This document shows positions 16,101 through 19,546 of a stretch of 19,546 bases of DNA, one piece after another; the first letter of the stretch is position 1, and the number at the start of each line of letters is the position of its first letter. The notes under the pieces were generated by a model that ran no database searches, had not been told where the DNA came from, and was given only the letters and a program-made list of their open reading frames with translations. This DNA comes from Candidatus Poseidoniales archaeon (GTDB lineage: Archaea; Thermoplasmatota; Poseidoniia; Poseidoniales; Poseidoniaceae): contig QXYA01000055.1 in NCBI GenBank assembly GCA_009887135.1, positions 260-19,805 of the forward strand, in the 5' to 3' direction. The translations under genes and the position numbers were made by a program.

Positions 16101-18008
16101 AGAGTATACTGCATTAGCAACATGCACATTGCCCAGAGTAGGAGTTGTTGTGACTGGAATTTTAATAGTTCCCGCTAGTGGAACTTGGCCTGTTTGACTT
16201 TGAACACCGAGCGATGCTGCGAAACTATCTCCTAGAGAAAGGCCCAAGGATTCTTCTGGAGTCAACGTTGCATTCCATCGATCAACTTCGTTAAATCCTC
16301 CAGACGATGCGGCTTCGAAGGAAATGTCCCCTACGCTTATTGCAACATCCACGGTTTCAGTGATGTCAGAAGCAAGATTGTGTCGTACTTGTACGTCAAG
16401 AGCGAGAATCTCGTTAAATCCTGTCGATTGACCCGCGCTGAGGACATCACTTTCGCTTAGTGTAATGCTTTCCACCGGCAATCCAGGATCGATTGTGATG
16501 ACTGGTCGCACTTCAATTTGACCGGTATCGGATGTAGGGATGCTTCCAGTAACTGCTTCAGCGAAAATATATGCACTCAGGCTATCGCCAGCACGATTGT
16601 GTTCTGCAGGATCAAGGGGCATTTGAATCGGAGGGACTTCCAAGGTGATGAATCCAGTAACGGTTTCACCAACTTGCAGTTCTCCTGTGTTTGTAATCGA
16701 AATATTGTGAACCCAATTTAGAGCATTGACCGAGAGGCCTGAAACAAGGTCAAACGAAGTAGGAGCGTTACCTGTGTTCTCAACGGTGAAGGACATGGTT
16801 TGAGAGAGTCCTGGCACAACCATCGTTGTCGTGTCGATGATGTCGACGGTTGCTTGGAGATTTTCTCCCGCCATGATGCGAGTTGTTTCGGACAAAACAT
16901 AACCACTACCAGCAGATGTAATCGACAGCGTTACAATGTCAATCTGTGACAAGAGAGCTGCTTGAGGGACGATTACTTGGACGCTTAATGTCAACGTTTC
17001 TCCTATACCAACAAACTGAGTAATTGTCGAATCGAGATCCGTTGATGCCCATCCTAATGTACTGGAAACTGCAATACTGAACGAGTCAATAGAGCTGCCA
17101 GTATTCCGAATGACGTAATACAAACTAGCAGAATCACCCGGTGATGTAGTGCGATCTGAAGGGCCGACCATTTCGGCAATGTAATCACTAAACACAACAT
17201 CAAATTGCTGATAGGTTTGGGTTTGGGTCCATCCAGTACCATTGAGAACGACTTGAATCGACATGTTCCAAAGACCACTCAGCGAAGATGCAGAGAAAGT
17301 GCCTGTTAGGACCTCTCCTTCCGAAGGATCGTAAATTGAACCTGGCTGCATGACTTGATTATTGGACCAGATACTCACTGTTGAAGGCGTGGCTGAGGCA
17401 TTTGTAAGAACAAATTGCATTACAGCATTTATGGCCATCACACCATCGTTTCGAATGGTGGTCTCAAAGGAGTGGCTCTGTCGATTTAGAACGACATTTG
17501 CGTTTCCGGGAGCAATGGTTGGCAAGGTATCTGCTATGACATTCGCTTCATGGAGGGTTTCAACGTTGAAATCCCTACGGTATTCGTTGTTTGCGGGATT
17601 CCCATCATTTGCACTTGAAACTCGAGCGAAGAGGGTTTGTGAAGGTCCTGTTGTGGCCGTCCACGATAACAGATAAGTTGTACTAGCAGAACCACCAGCG
17701 ATGGAACCAAGATCCACCGTGTCGACAGTACTCTCCGCAGCGCTCGGGGATCCTTTGTGAACCAAGGAAAGGAAAGCACTGCCTGCAGTCGTACCAACAT
17801 TGGATACATCAATACGAACAGTATGGACATCAGGAGCCAAAATTAACGACCCGTTGATTACCGAACCTGCACCATCGAATTTCATAGCAGTCACTTGGAA
17901 ATCAGGTCCTGCGCGACCGGATGTCTCAGTAGCATCAGCAAACGGCAAAGCCACTTGAATCAAGAATAAGGTGACGAGAAGAACAGGTATTCCCTTCTGC
18001 TTAAGCAT
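13140..18008 (-). CDS. Giant exported membrane protein with Ig-like (NEW3/CARDB-type) repeats
   Basis: A 1622-aa protein. A signal peptide (about 1-26, GIPVLLVTLFLIQVALPFADA) leads into an ectodomain of about 1370 residues. At least nine N-T-G style motifs mark successive beta-sandwich repeats (such as IRNTGSSIDSFSI, VENTGNAPTSFDL, FGNTGNDRSSYRL, IKNTGNGPTTYSV and ITNTGNQDVVV), as in the COG1470/NEW3 and CARDB families. Five membrane helices follow (about 1398-1418, 1428-1447, 1448-1465, 1502-1520, 1530-1550). Helices 3 and 4 are split by a charged, helical cytoplasmic segment, and a 67-aa cytoplasmic tail closes the protein. Positive charges fall on the predicted inside throughout. The start at 18008 is fixed by GGAGGT at 18016-18021. 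It overlaps the preceding gene by 8 nt and the next by 20 nt. It may be an envelope scaffold or stator anchor for the archaellum; the role is inferred from position only. Confidence 0.88.
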   Translation of the reverse strand: MLKQKGIPVLLVTLFLIQVALPFADATETSGRAGPDFQVTAMKFDGAGSVINGSLILAPDVHTVRIDVSNVGTTAGSAFLSLVHKGSPSAAESTVDTVDLGSIAGGSASTTYLLSWTATTGPSQTLFARVSSANDGNPANNEYRRDFNVETLHEANVIADTLPTIAPGNANVVLNRQSHSFETTIRNDGVMAINAVMQFVLTNASATPSTVSIWSNNQVMQPGSIYDPSEGEVLTGTFSASSLSGLWNMSIQVVLNGTGWTQTQTYQQFDVVFSDYIAEMVGPSDRTTSPGDSASLYYVIRNTGSSIDSFSIAVSSTLGWASTDLDSTITQFVGIGETLTLSVQVIVPQAALLSQIDIVTLSITSAGSGYVLSETTRIMAGENLQATVDIIDTTTMVVPGLSQTMSFTVENTGNAPTSFDLVSGLSVNALNWVHNISITNTGELQVGETVTGFITLEVPPIQMPLDPAEHNRAGDSLSAYIFAEAVTGSIPTSDTGQIEVRPVITIDPGLPVESITLSESDVLSAGQSTGFNEILALDVQVRHNLASDITETVDVAISVGDISFEAASSGGFNEVDRWNATLTPEESLGLSLGDSFAASLGVQSQTGQVPLAGTIKIPVTTTPTLGNVHVANAVYSPAITQELSIVIPKVIDGEITETGPLPANVGIDTDFMFTFGNTGNDRSSYRLEIVQNLPAGWDASLTTASPDNTIVDLASDLEDYPLSSGAHLSLVTLTVKTDPLAQAGLDQPLTIRFYDLDTGAYVGEQTMDIRVGETVSASLTPTNQTIEATPYESPSAFVVIKNTGNGPTTYSVSLDDGGYDDVAFELDTSSSVIIAAGYESSVRVNINPTQEASADKFYMANLTVSMIDENGTLVELYANIVANMSEVHDVVLSTPDNLAAVPGTIVTLPFDLENTGNLVETVNVNISVDGGWDATPIIQSFTIPIDGTSSGTFDITIPALDGTDNMLNGAIHDANITVSSTATGEIYVESKVQLLVAPVFTYTLDGWGSEYFFHQGDNREWTAIITNTGNQDVVVNVGYQILMPGLTIESNDWSLSTSPAQLSLPRNVPVFLEVGVNAVETNPDLTTAADFRITLTPTDVDIDGSGEFTTELKMKRLFDIGYANQLQAPANNDPIAVFIPYSHIPSSNDAPTNYSIEICGITRLLDFNAIGLLEDDYVWNISIINLEGTESTHYLNLTQPCVPGTNVIELPERVKYVQSPPLTFMVKVPDRPNILPGDGFDLDIRLYHPDEHNGYTVYTEETFTFALDEYADPMIDKFSQRIVDADGNELDELMEGQTAYLEFTLKNEGTALALGVNSNLECTGLVINDKTPVVPFLPEGAEETLRWQVTGETLDWWEQGVDADCTVSIISSYALGNIDENDVVSFKQTVDSSAPAPITVLAGFGIALIITIGLLGLTNQNEKYRLGAVYSGVIMLGFSFHLLDYVWWGPSIIAITALWVWRMAWRSSEEFRYIHEDYQRARKGISTIYADHFQALADSRRQLTVILSLPILGFVAVILGLPPQMSPNEANLISLVGYILLSTIVVWIILRRSNNMYGSLYGRLTDIEVKATRIERDLGDPARLLNDLAMEGLDLSAIIEQPQSAVAAETNEEVISDGEEQN

Positions 18009-18432
18009 TCGATGAACCTCCTGCTTTCTCAAATCGTTGAATCGTTACTGACTTACCTTGAGATTTCCATATCTCTAGTAATTGAGCCAAGAGACGTTCA
18101 TGCTCCTCGTCTGTAATTCCTAATCGTCTGCGTTCTTCCCAGAGAAGAAGTTGTTCGGTTCGAGTGAGGAGGGCGTCTCGGAGATAAATCTCCAACGTGC
18201 GGCGATAAGCGTCCCTGTCAGATACTGCATAGACAAGTGAATTCCCCGGCAACTGGTCTGCTCGATTTTGAATGAAATTCCCAAGCGTGAGGGCTTCGTC
18301 GTAGGTGATGTTCCTGCGATCTAACTCGCTTTGAATGGTTGAAGCAATAGTCTGAAGATCGTATTTTGACTTGGCACGAGAAATCTTCTTGGAAAATTTG
18401 CGGCATCTTCGCGACATGCTCGGACCCGCCAT
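18001..18432 (-). CDS. Small basic helical protein, first gene of the archaellum operon
   Basis: A 143-aa protein, probably cytoplasmic. The N-terminus is strongly basic (MSRRCRKFSKKISRAKSK), and the rest is almost all helix. Near the C-terminus LLLWEERRRLGITDEEHERL resembles the short helix-turn-helix SHOCT pattern (a helix, G-I-T/D-E-E, then another helix), though the match is by eye. I do not recognise the family. ATG 18432 is preferred because a TATA-like box is centred 27 nt upstream with no Shine-Dalgarno; a TTG at 18492 and an ATG at 18417 are alternatives. Its last codons contain the GGAGGT and the start codon of the giant-protein gene, so the two are translationally coupled. Assembly factor or regulator are both possible. 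Confidence 0.65.
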   Translation of the reverse strand: MAGPSMSRRCRKFSKKISRAKSKYDLQTIASTIQSELDRRNITYDEALTLGNFIQNRADQLPGNSLVYAVSDRDAYRRTLEIYLRDALLTRTEQLLLWEERRRLGITDEEHERLLAQLLEIWKSQGKSVTIQRFEKAGGSSNA

Positions 18433-18453
18433 GAAGTCATGTGCATTGGGACA

Positions 18454-18464
18454 GTTTATCAAAC
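18454..18464 (-). promoter_or_regulatory. TATA-like box for the archaellum operon
   Basis: On the minus strand the element reads GTTTGATAAAC, centred about 27 nt before ATG 18432. That is the distance expected for a leaderless archaeal transcript, and no Shine-Dalgarno is seen before the ATG. It is the best promoter candidate for the 14-kb minus-strand block, since every later gene in the block has a ribosome binding site and little space upstream. Confidence 0.45.
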
Positions 18465-18493
18465 AATTGGCAAAATCTGCTCGTTTATTCAAT

Positions 18494-18520
18494 ATGCATT
18501 AAAAATCAATCGGAATGCAT
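18494..18520. repeat. Inverted repeat in the divergent promoter region (possible operator)
   Basis: ATGCATT (18494-18500) and AATGCAT (18514-18520) are perfect inverted 7-bp arms with a 13-nt spacer, so the arm centres are 20 bp apart, about two helical turns. The pair lies upstream of the archaellum operon promoter and just before the peroxiredoxin gene. A partial third copy, TGCATT, is at 18442-18447. This is the geometry of a dimeric regulator site, but there is no proof of binding. Confidence 0.4.
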
Positions 18521-18597
18521 AGCCTTTGAGTATCTCGTTTAACATGAAAACTAGGGCAAAACCAAGCATTGATGACAAATGGATGTCACGTCAGGCT

Positions 18598-19083
18598 ATG
18601 TCCGAACCAATAACCCTCGAAGTCGGTATGAAATCCCCTGTCTTTTCCACCACTGATTCAAACGGAGTATCGCATACTCTTTCCGATTACATAAAACAAG
18701 GAAGAAGTGTGGTTTTGTACTTTTATCCTCGAGACTCAACCCCTGGCTGCACGAAGCAAGCATGTGACTTCCGAGATAACATGGCGAGACTCAAATCCGA
18801 AGGCTACGAGGTACTCGGGGTTTCCAAAGACTCCGAAAAGTCTCACCAAAAATTCATCTCAAAACAAGAGTTGAACTTCCCGCTCCTCCTTGATACTGAA
18901 GGTGCTCTGCATGATCAATTCGGAACATGGCGCATGAAGAAGAATTACGGAAGAGAATACATGGGATGTGTGCGTTCCACGTTTGTGATTGGCCCTGACG
19001 GTACAATCCAATGGTGTAGATACAATGTTCGAGCGAAGGGGCATGTTGAGATGTTGCTTCGTGAACTCTCATTGGAAGAGTGA
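18598..19083 (+). CDS. bcp: Peroxiredoxin, Bcp/PrxQ type
   Basis: A 161-aa thiol peroxidase that reduces hydrogen peroxide and organic hydroperoxides in the cytoplasm. The active-site segment YFYPRDSTPGCTKQACDFRD carries the peroxidatic Cys51 and the resolving Cys56 four residues on, the hallmark of atypical 2-Cys PrxQ enzymes. Thr48 and Arg126 (CVRSTFVIGPDG) complete the conserved site. The start is placed at ATG 18598 because homologues begin close to LEVGMKSPVF; the frame is open upstream through ATGs at 18583 and 18544 and a TTG at 18526. It is divergent from the archaellum block, sharing the upstream region with the inverted repeat. The acetyltransferase gene begins 5 nt after its stop and is probably co-transcribed. 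Confidence 0.92.
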   Translation: MSEPITLEVGMKSPVFSTTDSNGVSHTLSDYIKQGRSVVLYFYPRDSTPGCTKQACDFRDNMARLKSEGYEVLGVSKDSEKSHQKFISKQELNFPLLLDTEGALHDQFGTWRMKKNYGREYMGCVRSTFVIGPDGTIQWCRYNVRAKGHVEMLLRELSLEE

Positions 19084-19088
19084 ACATT

Positions 19089-19546
19089 ATGCAAGAGGAC
19101 ATCGGAGGGAAACAAGTCCCCCTCAATGCTACGTCGAATGCTTACGAACCATGCTACATTGGCAAAGGATTGGTTGCTGGAGACAATATCGTTATCGGAT
19201 CAATGTGCCATATCGGTCGCTCAGTAGAAATCGGTGAAGGGACTCGAATTCAAGGTTCCACCTACATCTCTGATTGCACCAAAATAGAATCGAATGTCTT
19301 CATCGGACCGAATTCTACTATTCTAAACGATAAATATCCTCCTTCAGGAAACAGAGACAAATGGGAGCCAGTAACAATTCGAGAAAATGCTGTAATCGGT
19401 GGTGGAGTCACGATACTTGCAGGCGTAACCATTGGCGTAAACGCTGTACTTGGCGCTGGTTCAGTTCTAACCAAATCCATACCTGATGGCGAAGTTTGGA
19501 AAGGCAACCCTGCCTCGTTTCATATGCAACGAAAGGATTACGAAGA
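19089..19546 (+). CDS. Hexapeptide-repeat (left-handed beta-helix) acyltransferase, partial
   Basis: The gene begins at ATG 19089 and runs off the right edge after 152 visible codons. Translation gives hexapeptide repeats through most of the length (IGKGLVAGDNIVIGSMCHIG, VEIGEGTRIQ, VFIGPNSTILND), then VTIRENAVIGGGVTILAGVT and GAGSVLTKSIPDGEVWKGNPA. The FIGPN..ILND..PP block and the closing GNPA resemble WbpD/WlbB-type UDP-amino-sugar N-acetyltransferases, which acetylate a sugar amine with acetyl-CoA. A general sugar O-acetyltransferase is the alternative. Such enzymes feed surface-glycan or N-glycan synthesis, and archaellins are commonly N-glycosylated, so a link with the archaellum block is possible though only by proximity. 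Rest of the cluster is outside the window. Confidence 0.85.
   Translation, partial: MQEDIGGKQVPLNATSNAYEPCYIGKGLVAGDNIVIGSMCHIGRSVEIGEGTRIQGSTYISDCTKIESNVFIGPNSTILNDKYPPSGNRDKWEPVTIRENAVIGGGVTILAGVTIGVNAVLGAGSVLTKSIPDGEVWKGNPASFHMQRKDYE

Noticed and set aside
13140..18008. Several separate genes or a frameshifted region in the long minus-strand stretch
   Set aside because: One uninterrupted frame with signal peptide, uniform repeats and coherent membrane topology supports a single protein.

Overview
This window looks like a piece of a euryarchaeal genome, most likely a marine Poseidoniales (Marine Group II) or related Thermoplasmatota member. That placement is inference. It rests on a canonical euryarchaeal archaellum gene order (two archaellins, a D/E-like gene, then arlF, G, H, I, J), a PolX DNA polymerase with a PHP domain, a membrane pyrophosphatase, and large envelope proteins built from N-T-G-N type Ig-like repeats. 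Operon-internal genes carry strong GGAGGT or GGTGAT ribosome binding sites. Several first genes instead have an A/T-rich box about 26 nt before the start codon and no Shine-Dalgarno, as expected of leaderless archaeal transcripts.

Layout. Positions 1-336 (minus) hold the N-terminus of a membrane H+-pyrophosphatase cut by the window edge. Positions 411-809 (plus) encode a NifU C-terminal-domain Fe-S protein, and 810-1139 (minus) a small three-helix membrane protein. A plus-strand repair cluster follows: PolX (1215-3158), a tiny membrane protein (3196-3402) and an endonuclease III homologue (3414-4091). Another small membrane protein lies at 4083-4523 (minus).

From 18432 down to 4562 lies one block of about 14 kb on the minus strand that reads as a single operon. 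In transcription order it has a 143-aa helical protein, a 1622-aa protein with a very large extracellular Ig-like repeat region and five C-terminal membrane helices, a 330-aa soluble coiled-coil plus beta-sandwich protein, two archaellins, an ArlD/E-like protein, ArlF, ArlG, ArlH, ArlI and ArlJ. The first three genes overlap by 8 and 20 nt, and no clear promoter separates them from the archaellins. Downstream of 18540 on the plus strand are a Bcp/PrxQ peroxiredoxin and a left-handed-beta-helix acetyltransferase of the nucleotide-sugar type, cut by the window end.

How it fits together. ArlI and ArlH power assembly and rotation on the ArlJ membrane platform. ArlF and ArlG form the extracytoplasmic stator, the archaellins form the filament, and the D/E-like protein is the probable cytoplasmic ring. 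The three leading genes match no standard archaellum component known to me. Their coupling suggests a dedicated envelope or stator module: a giant exported scaffold, a cytoplasmic coiled-coil partner and a small helical protein. This is the most interesting candidate for an undescribed system here. RNA hairpins lie just before the first archaellin and just after the second, so post-transcriptional tuning of archaellin output is plausible. No rRNA, tRNA, CRISPR array, insertion sequence or chemotaxis gene was seen, and no gap longer than 300 bases lacks a gene.
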